A stretch of DNA of 64,000 nt from Chelydra serpentina (GCA_037349315.1 JBAIAC010000004.1:30073001-30137000), one strand, 5' to 3'. Numbered from the stretch's first letter, positions 21,599 through 33,790 are shown. Notes: generated by a model not told the origin, from the letters alone. Translations and numbers: made by a program.

Positions 21599-22126
21599 CA
21601 GAGGTGCCTTCTCCACCTTCAGGGTCCGGGAACCCGCCTTGGGAGGGTATTGGCTCCAGGGTGATGAAAAGGTCCTGGCTGCCAGGGAGAACGGATTCTC
21701 TGCTTGCCTGCTGCACATTCTGCTCCTCCTCTTCCTCATCCACAAAATCCTCCTCTGTGCTGCGTGAGACTCCCTCCTTGCGGGTGTCCACGGACAGTGG
21801 TGGGGTATTGGTAGGGTCCACCCCAGAATGGCATGCAGCTGATCACAGAAGCAGCATGTATGGGGCTCTGACCTGGAGCGACCGTTTGCCTCCTTTGTCT
21901 TGTAGTAGGCTTGCCTGAGCTCCTTAACTTTCACGCGGCACTGCTGTGTGTCCCCCATGGTGTAGCCTCTCTCCACCATGCCCTGTGCGATTTTGGCATA
22001 TATATTAGCGTTTCATCTTTTTGATCGGAGTTCTTCCTGCACAGATTCTTCTCCCCATACCACAGTCAGATCCAGTGTTTCCTGTTCGCTCCATGCTGGA
22101 GCTTGTTTGCGATTCTGGGATTCCAT
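21599..22126 (-). pseudogene. Harbinger Myb/SANT-like gene, exon 1
   Basis: The DNA-binding partner of the Harbinger transposase. The ATG at 22126 (MESQNRKQAPAWSEQETLDLTVVWG) opens a trihelix/Myb-like domain with the expected Trp pattern. It continues NANIYAKIAQGMVERGYT.. and CRVKVKELRQAYYKTKEANGRS. An acidic stretch follows (EEDFVDEEEEEQNVQQ). The exon ends at a donor, CTG|GTGAGT, after 21599, in phase 1. Lesions are TGA at 22013-22015 and a frameshift near 21822, between HAILG and DPTNTPPLSVD. The gene converges on the transposase, an arrangement used by many vertebrate Harbingers. Confidence 0.82.
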
Positions 22127-22469
22127 GGTCACTTGTGCTGTTGAGCCCGCCATGCTGACCAAACAGGAAATGAAATTCAAAAGTTCCCGGGGCTTTTCCT
22201 GTGTACCTGGCTAGTGCATTGGAGTTGAAAGTGCTGTCCAGAGCGGTCACATACTGTCGAACTGCACAACGCTGAATCTGCATTACCCCAAATTCGACCC
22301 AAGAGGTCAATTTTAGCGCTACTCCCCTTGCTGGGGAGGAGTACAGCAGAGAATTTTAAAAGACTTTTAGGTCGATGGAACAGGGTTGGTTGTGTAGCTA
22401 CATTGCTTATAAAATCGACCTAACACGGCTAAATTTGACCTAACCTCATAGTGTAGACCAGCCCTAAAA

Positions 22470-23262
22470 GAGCCCCCTTGACTTTCCCATACTTCTTTGA
22501 TGTGTTTTACTCCCTAAAGATTATAATCAGACAGTATTAGATGCATTTTGCTTTTTAACTTTATTCAGAGTTTGTTCCACACTGTAAAAGACAGCAGAAC
22601 CCTCTCCCCCCCGCACCACCAACACTCCTCCCTACTCACCTTGCTTAACTCCTAAACCTCTAGTGTGTTAATACGAAGAAAAGTTGTAAATTTACTTCTG
22701 ATGGTATCGCTTGGCTAAACTCCCATGCTGATATCACTGTATGAAAATCAATTCATCTGTGTCATTTTGGATTCCTTTGTCATTTACTTTCGAAGATTAG
22801 ATATTGCTTCCAAAGTGTCTAATCCCAAGATCATTTTAATGATTCTTTGCTTATCTATTTGTAACATAGGCATATTTTGTCAAATTCCTTGGTATCTCTT
22901 AGATGACAAAACTGATTTATTTATTTTTTGCATTCTGAAAGAGCTTTTGAAAACAAACAGGGGAAGATCCCTGACAGATGTGCTCAGGAAAGTCTGCTGC
23001 AAGAAACCGGAGAGATGTTTTAAAGCCCAGGGGTTAAGGTTGGCATTTTGCAGAAGCATAACAGCTTCTGAAGAAGTCAGATCTGTGAAGGAACGTGAAA
23101 TAAATAATGGTGATTGGCGTCAGAGGACAGAGATACTGTTTCAGGCATGATAGAAAACCCAAGCTGAGAGTGGATAAAAGGAAACTTAAAACCCAATTCT
23201 GCAAGCACCACCAGGTACAGTGCTTACAACTAGTGACTAGTACTATTGGGCTCATTTGGGCC
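22470..23262. other. No gene or recognised repeat
   Basis: AT-rich sequence. The 141-codon plus frame 22725-23150 has no recognisable domain and a composition like its surroundings, so I do not call it a gene. Confidence 0.4.
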
Positions 23263-23266
23263 TTAA

Positions 23267-23370
23267 GGCTGGTCTACGTGGAAAATTTACGTTGACATAG
23301 CTACACCTGTTGAAAAATCCACACCCATGAGACGTAGCTATGCCAACCTAACCCTCAGTGTAGACAACAC
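23267..23370. mobile_element. Short MITE (ggctggtctac type)
   Basis: About 104 bp with ends ggctggtctac and gtgtagacaacac. It is internally palindromic around 'aaaaatccacacccatgagacgtagctatg'-type arms. It shares its terminus with the Harbinger right end. The right boundary abuts the next MITE. Confidence 0.65.
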
Positions 23371-23371
23371 T

Positions 23372-24275
23372 AGGGCTATGTCTACCCTTGCAGATGTAGA
23401 GTGCCGGGAGTTAAACCAGCCGTCGGAAACAGCATCAGGGAAAGCACCGCTGTGTGTTCACACTGTGCTCCTTGTGACTGTGGAGCATGACCACATTAGC
23501 AGCTCTTGCAATGCCACAGAGAGCAGTGCATTGTGGTAGCTATCCCAGCATGCAACTGGCTGCGGTGTGCTTTGGAAAGGGTTTGCAATGCCTAACGGGG
23601 CACGCACAGCATCACATGATGCAGGTTTCCCAATCCCATTGTTCCATGGGCATCCTACTAGATTGCCAGCTGCTTTTCAAATGGTGCAGTGGGGACTGTG
23701 ACAGGGAGTGTGTTGTATGTATGTGGGGGGAGAGACGGTATGTTTTGGGGGGCAGAGTGTGTCAGCATGCTATCTTGTAAATTCAGACAGCGGCAGGAGG
23801 AAGGGGGAAACCCGACATCAGCCCCCACCCCCCGCCTCTGTCTCTCACACACACACACACACACACACAAATGCCTGCCTCTGCAGCAGGAGCATGCCAC
23901 AGTAATGGTTTGCTTTGTGTCCCGGAGCAGATAAGCATGCGGGCTGTCAGAAACAGGGAGCTTTGAAAGGGGATATCTGCATGCCTGCAGCCGAGTTCAA
24001 AATAATGACCAGAGTGGCCACTTGACTTCAGGGGATTATGGGACTTTCTGGAAGCCAGTCACAGTGCAGTAATGCAACACATTGTCTACACTGACACCCC
24101 CAGTGTTTCAGCCAGAGCACAGCAAGCTCTATGCTTCTCGTGGAGGTGGATTACCAGGAGCGTTCCAGGTGCAGAGTCCAGGCACTCTAAGTGCCTTGCT
24201 AGTGTGGACGCCTCAGGAGTTATGGTGCCCGGGGCTGATTTAATGCACTCCAATTTGCAAGTGTAGACAAGGCCT
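23372..24275. mobile_element. Larger non-autonomous DNA transposon
   Basis: The ends agggctatgtctac and gtgtagacaaggcct are inverted, and the similarity extends about 35 bp inward (..gcagatgtagagtgc versus ..gcaaattggagtgca). The interior contains 'gcattgtggtagctatccca', a block also seen in the Harbinger at 18545-18570, so it is probably a deletion derivative of a related family. A (CA)n tract sits at 23845-23869. It has no coding capacity. Confidence 0.65.
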
Positions 24276-24432
24276 GAGTTGATGGAAGAATTCTTCCTTC
24301 AACCTAATTACTGCCACTCAGGGAGTTGCATTAACTACAGCAATGGAAGAACCCCTTCCATCACTGTAATAAGTGTCTACACTGAAGTGCTGCAGCTGCA
24401 CCATTGTAGTGCTTCAAGTGTACATGTAACCT
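24276..24432. mobile_element. Short MITE, abutting
   Basis: A near-palindromic unit (ttgatggaagaattcttcc ... ggaagaaccccttcc) ends in 'caagtgtacatgtaacc', a degraded inverted terminus. It appears to form a cluster with the preceding two MITEs. Confidence 0.5.
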
Positions 24433-24434
24433 TT

Positions 24435-26985
24435 GGATAGGCTAGAGTTCACTTCATTGCCGTTCCCCAGTGCCTAAAAAATCCAACTCCCAGAGAAAAG
24501 CAGCTGGAGACCCAGAAGTCAGTCACTAAGGATTTCCAGCAAGGATTGCACAGAGTCAACCTCCCCACATTCAAGTCCTCCCAAAAACAAAAGGAATTAA
24601 CTTAATTAAGTACTAACTTTATAAAATCGCATGATAAAGAAACATAATAAATAATAAAAGCTTACTTTTTACAACATAACATGGCTACTTTATAATCCAC
24701 ATGAATGAATCTTCACAGTTATACATAAACATAAAGAAAACAAATTAAATCTAAGCAAGTCAGTCTTCACAGAAACACAGTGAGAAGAGTTCCCAAAAGC
24801 TTAGGTTGAATTCACCTGAGTCTCAGTTAGAGTCTTTGATCTCCAAATCTAATCTATACAGTCTGCTGAGTCAAAAGCAACATCTTCCCTCCACTTTCTT
24901 GTAGGAATCTTCAGCTGGAATCCAGGCAGACTCTTCTTTCTCTGCTGGAATCATTGTTAGCCAGCCAGCTAACTGATTAACCAACCACTCAATTAAGTGT
25001 ATAGCCTTTAAAAAAAAAACTGTTACAAAACTGAGACTAGCAAAATATAAATGACTCTTTCCCCGTTATCACATTTAAGGAAAACTTGGTGAATCAGACT
25101 AGTTGAGACAATTTAACTAAAACAGTTTGACTAAAAATAAAACATTCAAAGTATACAATTAAGATAAAATAAATTAATTTTCCCTTCCAATTTCGCCTTT
25201 CTGTAACTGACACTGGCCAAGCTTCTCTGTTGTAGGGTTAATGATATCACTAACCTGCTGCAAAATGCTTCAGGAACAGGCTCCTTTCTACCCTCTCCCA
25301 ACCCACACAGGGCACATGGCCTTTTGCAAAGCAGCTGCCTTGACTGCTTGCCCTCATGGAGTCTAACCCCAGCAACAGTCAGGGAACCTCTTGGGAAACG
25401 TCTGCATGTGGAGTGATAAATCTGCCTAGCAACAATGACCTAGACACAACGCACTCCTATCCCCCCCAATGGATCTCTTAAAAAGATATCTCCCTATTAA
25501 GCAAGTGGGTTACCTACACATCGCGTTTGAGGCACAGGTTGGGTACAGAACAAAGCAATATCACTCCAGGGAGCTCCAGGAGGAATTCTACCTGAGAATA
25601 ATTATCCTGAGCCCAGGTGGAGGGCACAAACTGCATCACCCCTTCAGGGAGTGGTACATATCGCTCCTGCACATCACATCAGCTCCACTGTCAAGCGCAT
25701 AATGCAGAGTGCGGCTATGGACCCAGTTTCTCCTGGTACCTCCCCACCTTTGGAATATCTCATGCTCCAGATGGTGCACAGAGGGAGAAGCCCCTATGCT
25801 CCTGACCTCCAGGCATAAATAAAAGGCTACACATAGCTGGGTCAATGACAGAGGGAAATTATTTTAGCCGCAGTTGCTGAATGGAGCTGAGGGCTGTGAT
25901 GACACAAACAAGAGACCAGCAAAGAGGTGGCTGCAGTAATCAAGGCAATGATATCTAACAGACCTAGCAAGTTAGTTGTCAACCTGAAACATTGTGTTTA
26001 CCTTTAAAAAACAACACAACAACAAGAAAATCATAACTGAATGAGTCACGGAGACTTTCTGCCCTGCATATGGGTGGTTCATTGCTGATGAAAGCTTTAT
26101 AACTCATGCAGTCATGGTCAGTCTTATGAAAGCTTTTTTATTCAGTGGTTGGTGAACTACTAAAAAGCCTGGATATAATGAGAATTAATGATTCTTGATA
26201 GAACTGGTTTAGATCTCATTTGATAGACAGGAAATCTGTTCTGACTAGGAACTTGCATCCAGATAATCTTCTGTCACAGTTATTAGAGGATTGCCTCAAA
26301 TTTAGTGCTAGAATTACTACCGTGCTATTCTTCTTCAGCACATTCTATGCAACTAACCAGAAGGATAGGCACAGTCATTTTTATGCTTGATGGTGAATCT
26401 TTTATTGTAAGATTTCTTTTGTAAAAAATTTTATGAGAGTTTTGTAATTCAAATGTAAAAAGTAATTCAGATAGCTAGATTTAATGTGCCTTTCATAGTA
26501 CTACACATAAACTCGGATGCCTTCTAAGAGCTTCTTTTCATCAGTATAAGAGCACAGTGAAGTAAAACAGGTGCTTCTGGCACTTCCTATTCCAAGCAAA
26601 ATGAACCTAAGTACCCAGCTAAAGCTGAAAATAGTGGAACTAAGTGAACCCAGATATCTTGGTGTTTGTGTTACTGTTTACATTTTCCCTGGGTTTATTG
26701 AATGTCTCAAGGAGCCATCTTTGGGACCAAAGAGAGAGAGAGAGCACATGGATAAAATTGTCAAAAGTGCCTTTTAAAAAGTAAATGGAATTTAGGCTCC
26801 TAAATTGCTTTTGAAAATGGGATTTAGGGTCTTAAGTCACTCAGGTATTTTTGAAAATTTTCCCTTTGTCTTTTCACAGCTCTCCACCATCCTGGCCCTG
26901 AAGTGCTACAGTGCCAGACCTCCTATGATTTCTGCCTGATAAATGACTGCTGAAGCATTAAAAAAGCTGATGAAAAAATTAATAA
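24435..26985. other. No gene found
   Basis: 24470-25440 is AT-rich with a few ordered blocks that could be an old LTR, but no termini were found. The frames at 25469-25702 and 25617-25805 show no recognised domain. I see nothing else to support. Confidence 0.4.
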
Positions 26986-26987
26986 AA

Positions 26988-27180
26988 ATAATAATCTGTC
27001 CCTACATAGCATCTTTCATCTGAGGAGCTCAAAACGGTTTACAGACATTCATTAAGACTTGCAGTTCACTGAGATTATTATATCAATTTTATTCTATTGT
27101 ACAGAGATTCTTATCCTGCACTCATCCAATAGAGAATTAAGCAATATGACTAACATCTGTCCTGTGTTTGCCCTCTCATC
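26988..27180 (+). repeat. Ancient interspersed repeat fragment
   Basis: The block 'catctttcatctgaggagctcaaaacggtttacagacattcattaa' is a pattern dispersed across amniotes ('...ctcaaagcgctttacaaac...'). Its relation to the MIR-like tail 500 bp downstream is plausible, since a hAT MITE lies between them. The family name is uncertain. Confidence 0.45.
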
Positions 27181-27192
27181 CTCTCCCTAAAG

Positions 27193-27412
27193 AAGTGTTT
27201 TTTAAACTTTTGTGCTGATGACCCCTTTCACATAGCAAGCCTCCTAGTGCGACCACCCTTTATAAATTAAAAAAATGTTTAAATATATTTAACACCATTA
27301 TAAATGCTGGAGGCAAAGCGGGGTTTGGGGTGGAGGGTGACAGCTCGCAACGTCCCATGTAATAACTTCATGACTCCCCGAGGGGCCCTGACCCCCAATT
27401 TGAGAACCTCTG
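27193..27412. mobile_element. hAT-type MITE with 8-bp duplication
   Basis: The 220-bp element has left end 'aagtgttttttaaac' and right end 'tttgagaacctctg'. It is flanked by ccctaaag (27185-27192) and ccctaaaa (27413-27420), 7 of 8 matching. The interior 'gctggaggcaaagcggggtttgg' is a hallmark of a common reptile hAT MITE. Confidence 0.82.
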
Positions 27413-27694
27413 CCCTAAAATGTGTGCAGTGGAGTGTTTTGTTGTGGATTTTATATTTTATGTATACGTTTACATCTATTCCTCATGTTATAGAAGGCCA
27501 GGCCAAAGAAACGCACCTTGAAACAGAAGGTGAGAGGTTTGTGCTGGTCCTTAGTTCCCACAGGAGATCATTCTACAGCATTAAGTCAGCCCTTAAGAAT
27601 GCACAGATAAGCACTATCCCTATTGTGGAAAGTTCCATTTGCCAGAGGAACAAACCTGTTGATCATAATCTTCACCCTGAAGTTTTAGGTGATC

Positions 27695-27865
27695 TTTTAC
27701 ATACCGGGTCCCAGCAATTTTACAGATGGGAAAACCAAGACACACAGTTAAGTAACTAGCCTAAGGTCACACAAGATACCAGTAGTAGAGGGAGGAAAAG
27801 AATCCAGTTCTCTTGCTTCCCACTCTGATGCTCTAACAACTACACCACATGCCCTCTCTAACAAT
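27695..27865 (+). repeat. MIR-like SINE remnant
   Basis: Contains 'ttttacagatgggaaaaccaagac', then 'taactagcctaaggtcacaca', then 'ccagttctcttgcttcccactctgatgctctaac'. This is the order and wording of a MIR-type core and tail. It is diverged and ancient. Confidence 0.65.
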
Positions 27866-27869
27866 GCTC

Positions 27870-29254
27870 ATAAAACCAAATACTTGAAACACAAATACCA
27901 GTACTCGGTACCACCTACAGCCTGAATGAAAACTCTTATATCATTTGTGGCAGTCATTGAGTGATTACAAATCCCGCAGTGACAGAATTGTCTATGTGTA
28001 TGTATTGATTTATTTTGGATTCATTCCACCTTTATAGAGAGAACACTCCTGCGATAATGGAATGCTTAAGCAGGGCCATCTAACCTGCTCTCCAGTCAGG
28101 AGGGTTCCAGAGGCAGACTTGCATACAGTTGCTCCAGATGTCTAGAGATTAGCTGGTTGGGAGTACAGCAGCATTTCCAGCTGAGGCAAATTTGCTAAAG
28201 TCACTTGCCCTATAGGAGTGAGTATAGTGGAGACCTTAGGAAATGACTGTGTTTGGCTCTGCTCATTGACAGTTTAGTTTCCCTGTCTTTACTTTTTTTC
28301 TGTTAGAGGAGTATCTGTGCTCCTGCAAACGCTTACTCATGTGAGTTGTCCTATTGCCTTCGTCAGGACTATGAATATGAATCAGGACTACTTGCATGAG
28401 AGAAAGGCTTTGATCATTGCACTCCACCCCATCATGAGTTCTGGTAGGCAATCTGCATCAACACGGCACAACATGTGGTAGGGCTCCTTGGCACATAGGC
28501 TGTAGCAGAGGGCACTCTCCTGCTATTGGGGTACAGCCCTTCTTTCAGCCTAGCCACATCTCCTTCCCATCCCACCTGCTCCATTTGGGGCAGCTGGTGC
28601 CCTAAGGGTGGGACAACAGTGCCTGTGTTCAGGAGATAGAAGGGCTACAAATATGACCAGCCCATAATCTGGGGGACATGAATCAGGGGAGGCTTCTTTC
28701 CCCCCCTTGAACACTGATGCCATGCCCAGGCAGAATTTGGCCTTTGACAACATTATTATTGCAAACCTTTAGAAATAAATGGACTCTGATCAGTGCATTG
28801 GAAAACCAAGTGCAGATTTATAAATAGCATGGAAGGAAGGATTTTTTTTCCAGGGACAAATGGACTCATCACGTTAAAAATAATCCATCAAAAAAGGAAG
28901 TCTTAACTACATTACAGATAACATTTTGCAAATTATTCAAACAGAATGTTGAGCTTCTTATTTACTTTTCACCAGTTATGCTGTTTGTTTAACATTCTGC
29001 ATTTCTTTCTGGGTGTGGTTGTGAACATAAGTAGTCAGTGTAATTCTTGTTCATCATCACTTTCAACTCCTCTTCAGTATCAGCCTCTTACACACCACAC
29101 AATCTGGTGCTGTTTGGTTTGCAAATGTCATATCAGGTAAGATTACGGCACTAAGTACTTAGGTCCCTCTGAACAGAAGTAGTAAATTCCAAATCTTAAC
29201 TTCTCAGTTTGTTGTGCTCACCTTCAGTCCCTCCCACAGGGTCTTGTGACATAC
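27870..29254. other. No gene or clearly recognised repeat
   Basis: Short frames only. A 'cttactcatgtgagt' fragment near 28330 may belong to the cttaagcac fold-back family seen at 6980-7190. Otherwise nothing supportable. Confidence 0.4.
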
Positions 29255-29266
29255 TTCCTTCTTTCT

Positions 29267-29682
29267 AGAGTAGCAGCCATGTTAGTCTGTATCCGCAAAA
29301 AGAACGAGGAGTATTTGCGATACCTTAGAGAGTAACAAATTTATTTGAGCATAAGCTTTCGTGGGCTACAGCTCAATTCATCAGATGCATAGAATGGAAC
29401 ATACAGTATGAAGATATATATATATATACACACACAGAACATGAAAAGGTGGAAGTTGCCATACCAACTCTAAGAGTCTAATTAATAATAATAGCTCATC
29501 TTAATTAATTAGCCTCTTAGAGTTGACATGGCAACTTCCACCTTTTCATGTTCGGTGTGTATATATATCTTCATACTGTATGTTCCATTCTATGCATCTG
29601 ATGAATTGAGCTGTAGCCCACGAAAGCTTATGCTCAAATAAATTTGTTAGTCTCTAAGGTGCCACAAGTACTCCCCGTTCTT
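29267..29682. mobile_element. PLE tail inserted as a long inverted duplication
   Basis: Two ~185-bp copies of a PLE tail lie in opposite orientations: an antisense arm at about 29297-29485 and a sense arm at about 29501-29684. They are roughly 90% alike by eye and separated by a short AT-rich centre. The antisense copy carries the terminal 'tagcagccatgttagtctg', and the sense copy stops before that module. Flanks ttccttctttct (29255-29266) and ttcctcctttct (29683-29694) match at 11 of 12 and are the probable target duplication. Confidence 0.85.
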
Positions 29683-29694
29683 TTCCTCCTTTCT

Positions 29695-32600
29695 GCCATT
29701 CCCACTCTGTATCTTCCTCTTCCCTTGCGATTTTATGCATTTCTGTACTTTCATCACTTGGTGTTATGCTACATAAACTCTGAAAGGAAATGATCATTTG
29801 TTTAAAAGTGAAAAAAACCCCACCCTGTTTAATTTAATTTTTTTTTCATGGAAGCTTTTCCTTTATGGAAAAGGTAACCACTGGATTGAGTGGTTGATGG
29901 AATGCTATAAAGTCATGTCTACTGTTACAGAAGTGTCCTATAGGTAGAATAGGGATAAATCCAATAGGCATTCATAGAAATTAGACCAAATTGATTGAAT
30001 TGAATAAAATATAATATTCTTTCTTTACATCCTTTGAACTATCCTTTGGAATTCTACAGCAGAGATATAATTTCCTACTTCATTCTATAGGACATTTCAA
30101 AAGTTCTATACAAAGTTTATACACATCTAGTAAACTCTGTAGGACTTTTCAATAGCAATTCCTAGGTTTTGTGACTGTTTTAAGAAAACCTAGATTCGAG
30201 ACACAATTTGACCTGGCCACATGTCTCTTTAAATTTAAAAACATCAACATATACATCATATTATAAAATACAAAACACTTACATTTATTTATGTAAGTTT
30301 AAAATAAAATCACCCACAAAATGCATCAAACTATCTTAGTGAAAAAGGAATGCATATTCCTACAAACTTTAGTGCAAACCTTGTCATCAGTTGAACCGGC
30401 ATATGAGGGTCGAAAGCAGCATATGAAACCCTGCAGAGGTATGCCACAGAAGAAAGCACTGTGGAGGAATTCCACAGCTCACCATGGAAGGGCAAATATG
30501 GACGACACACACACAGTGAAGATTCTCTGGGCCACAGAGCCATTTTGGAATGGTGCAGTGGGCCCTGTTCACTGCTGCAACCATTGGTTCCAGAATTAGC
30601 TGCAATAGATGTCTGCGGCTGAGCATTTTCTCTCTCCACATCAGTAGGTAGGTTCCCAAACCAAGATTTTTACTTGGGCTTTGCACGTGGAGTCAGGTTT
30701 TGGTCATTACTCACTACGACCAAGGCAACAGAAGTTACTTCTGAGAAATAATATATTCAGATAAGACTTCAGAGGACCAAGCTGAAATGCCAAACTCCAG
30801 GCCAAATAAAAAAGTAATTTATATGGGCAAATAACAAAGTGTTTAAAGAAACTGTTCCATAGGGGGGGAAATCATTAATATATGCAGCACCTAACTGAAA
30901 GTTAACTGCTAATGTTCTTAATTTGGACTTAAAGGTGAATTTTATAACTTTTTCTCAAAGTTTAGCACTAATTTATTGCTCATCAAACACTTCTGAAATA
31001 CCACAAAGTCAGTTTGCAAAGGTGATTCAATTTCATGCAGTGTTGGGCCAAGCCTATTATATAGTGTCATCTACATATAGATGACATCTGGTATCCAGGT
31101 TGGAACTACCCTTGTTAATATCACGGACATAAAATGTGAAAAAACAATGGGACCCTAACTGCGCCCTGCAGAAGTTCCTTTTAGATAATTCCTGATTTCC
31201 CATTCCCATGGTAAATCAGCTAAAATCCATTTGATGGCTATTATAATTGACTATCCACATTCTTCCAAGCCCATGGACATCAGTTAATAACGAGTATAGA
31301 ACAATTATGGACTAAAATGCCTTTTTAAAAAATCTGCAAGGATCATTCTACTATTCATGCAGAACTAATAAGAGATGGATTGTGAGAAATTTTAATGCAG
31401 GCCAATCAACACTTCTACAAATAGCTCAGCCCTGGCCTCTGCTCACCCCTGTGGCTCATGTTCAGCTAGAAGAATTCTAGGCTCAAAGGAAAATAATTTC
31501 TTCCAAGGTCATAACCTCTGGTGCTGGGCTCTGTGAGCCAATATAAATAAAAGGCTCCCCAGCAAGCACAAGAGGGAAAACTGAAGTGTGGGATTGTTGG
31601 GGATAGAGGGGGAGAGATTGAGGGCTGCCTAGCAGCTGGCTCTTAAGGACCCACATCTGAAGAGGGAGAAAATAAAACATAGCAGATGGCAGTAGAGGCT
31701 CCACAGCAAAGAGGAAGAAATGAATTTTGATGAGACGGGAGCACTTAGTCGCTCAGTTCTCTCTTTAACTGAAACAGAAACATTCTGTTTGTTTCTCAGA
31801 AAATCTCCAAGGCTCATCACTTAACTTTCATGCAAGTTCTGACTCTCGAAGAGAATCACTAGTCATTTCAGACCCAGCTTTCATGTCCCGATAGCTAATA
31901 CTTGCTCAAAGTAAGGCCTATGGAGCTTTCACGTGCATCCAGCAGCTGCACTTAGGCCTCTCTTTAAGTTTAATTTGGTGGTGTGGACTGCCAAAGAGTA
32001 ACAAGGAGTATGTGAGTTAAAATTATTGCAGTGCAGAGGCACGAGACTACTTGAAATTAAAACAAAAAACAAAAAACTGAAGCGGTATTTAAACTCCATA
32101 ATTCAATAGAGAGATTTCATGTCACGATAAAGAGATTTTATGGCTATTTATTTTTGCTTTACGCGTTATGCAAATGAATATGAAAATGAGGTGTGGCATT
32201 TGTGTTTTAGGAAAGTTGTCACTGAGCCCTTCAATGTTTGCAAAATTTGGGCACTTCACTAAAGAATCTTTATTCTAGCTAAGTACACAGAATGAACAGT
32301 GGGCAGTGAAATCATGCCCCATTGATATCAGCGGAAAATCTCCTACTGATTTAAGTGCAGCCTGGATTTCACCTTGGATCTAAAATAATTTCTTAATTAT
32401 CCACTTACTTTCACTTGGTAATCCAGCTCCATGTTTATAAATCAACCTAACAGCTTTTCCTTTAACACCTTGTTAAGAATGTAAAAACATTGCCAGTTAA
32501 ATAATCAGCAGTTTTGTACTTTCTTTTTGCAATGAAAGCTAACATTTTAAAAGTAGGTGTTATGTTTTCCAGTCAGTAACAGATCCAGAGATCTTAGTTT

Positions 32601-33610
32601 ATTGACAGCAATTAACTTTCAGTGTAAAAAGTGACAGTAACTCAGAGGTAATCCGAGGATTTTTCTCTCTCTTAACTCTTAATCTCCTAGAAGGTGTATT
32701 TTTATCACAAAAGCACCAAAAATGCTGTTTCAAAATACAGTGAAGAATTCTCAGGTGATAGGATCAAGTCAATTTTTATTCTGGTTTTTAATACATCAGA
32801 TAAATCCATGTTAAATGCTCAAGTGTCCAAACATTTAAAGTTCTGACAGTAGTCTTTGTTGTTGTTATTGTTCTACTTCTTTTTAGGATAATTTGGCTCT
32901 GAGAGAATATTGCAAAGAGCCAGGTTATTTTTTAAAACAATTTATAAAGAACAATAGAATCAGCATTGCAAGCTGTTTTTATGGTGTTTCAGACATGTTT
33001 TAAAGTTTAAAAACAGTTTAACTCAACTTCAGTTCCAAATGAAGAATATAAGCAATTGACCCAAGGTTTGGTTCTGAATATTTATTTATTCATTTTGATT
33101 TCTGAAATATAACAAGTAGAAGAGTCCATCCAAAACTCTGGATTCCCCTTTTAAATACTTAAAATGTACAATATTCTAAACCTACATTCAATGGCTTTAA
33201 ACCACTGCCGGATGCCTGTACAGTTATAATCCAATCCAACCCGCCACTCATATGACAAATGAACTGATCCAATTCTCAAATAATAAACTTGTCCAAATGT
33301 CATCCTATTTCCTCTCCAAATGCCTGTGAAAAAATCATCATTTTTCACAGCATGTACAGAATGTTAACAAATCCCATCATCAGTGGAAAAAGTGTAGTCA
33401 TACCTTAAATCGAGGGGTGTTCAGAGAATAACTTGCAGGCAGCTGCCTCTTGAAAAAGGCTCAAGTTCAAACTCCTCTATTGATTGTTACTGTGGACAAT
33501 TGGTGCAGAGAGAGAGAGGCAAGTCTTGAATTCCACCTCAGAGTACAGCTGGTTGAAAAACTCAAAGAAAGATTTTGTCCCCCCATAAAAAAGTCAAACA
33601 AAAAGATTTT
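29695..33610. other. Repeat-poor stretch, no gene seen
   Basis: Nearly 4 kb without a recognisable transposon apart from a short palindromic repeat at 32307-32372 (gtgaaatcatgccccattg ... ctggatttcacc). An octamer-like ATGCAAAT occurs at 32168-32175. No exon-like frame with a recognised domain was found on either strand. It could be unique or conserved non-coding sequence, which cannot be judged from one genome. Confidence 0.45.
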
Positions 33611-33622
33611 GTTAGCAATTTT

Positions 33623-33790
33623 CAGAGGAGTAGCCGTGTTAGTCTGGATCTGTAGAAGCGACAAAGAGTCCTGTGGCACCTTAGACATTTCCACTGCATG
33701 CATCTAAAGAAGTGGGTATTCACCCACAAAAGCTTATGCTCCAATACGTTTGTTAGTCTATAAGGTGCCACAGGACTCTTTGTCGCTTCT
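33623..33790. mobile_element. Fold-back PLE tail with 12-bp target duplication
   Basis: Flanked by perfect gttagcaatttt repeats (33611-33622 and 33791-33802). An antisense terminal piece (gtagccgtgttagtctg..) joins directly to a sense piece running from 'cacccacaaaagcttatg' to 'tttgtcgcttct'. The first and last ~30 bp are exact inverted repeats (agaagcgacaaagagtcc.. versus its complement). The sense piece ends exactly where the terminal module would begin. Confidence 0.9.

Larger units (their letters stand above)
18223..22464. mobile_element. PIF/Harbinger DNA transposon, complete ends, mutated genes
   Basis: This 4.24-kb element starts gggtacatctacacta and ends with the inverted form agtgtagaccagccc. 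It is flanked by TAA (18220-18222 and 22465-22467), the TWA duplication typical of Harbinger. It carries a plus-strand DDE transposase, a convergent minus-strand two-exon Myb/SANT-like gene, and an additional open frame inside that gene's intron. A PLE tail inserted near the left end (18277-18447). Both recognised genes carry stops or frameshifts, so the copy is non-autonomous today. Confidence 0.93.

Noticed and set aside
22725..23150. 141-codon plus-strand frame
   Set aside because: No recognisable domain, AT-rich composition like the flanks, and overlap with a minus-strand frame. Not supportable as a gene.
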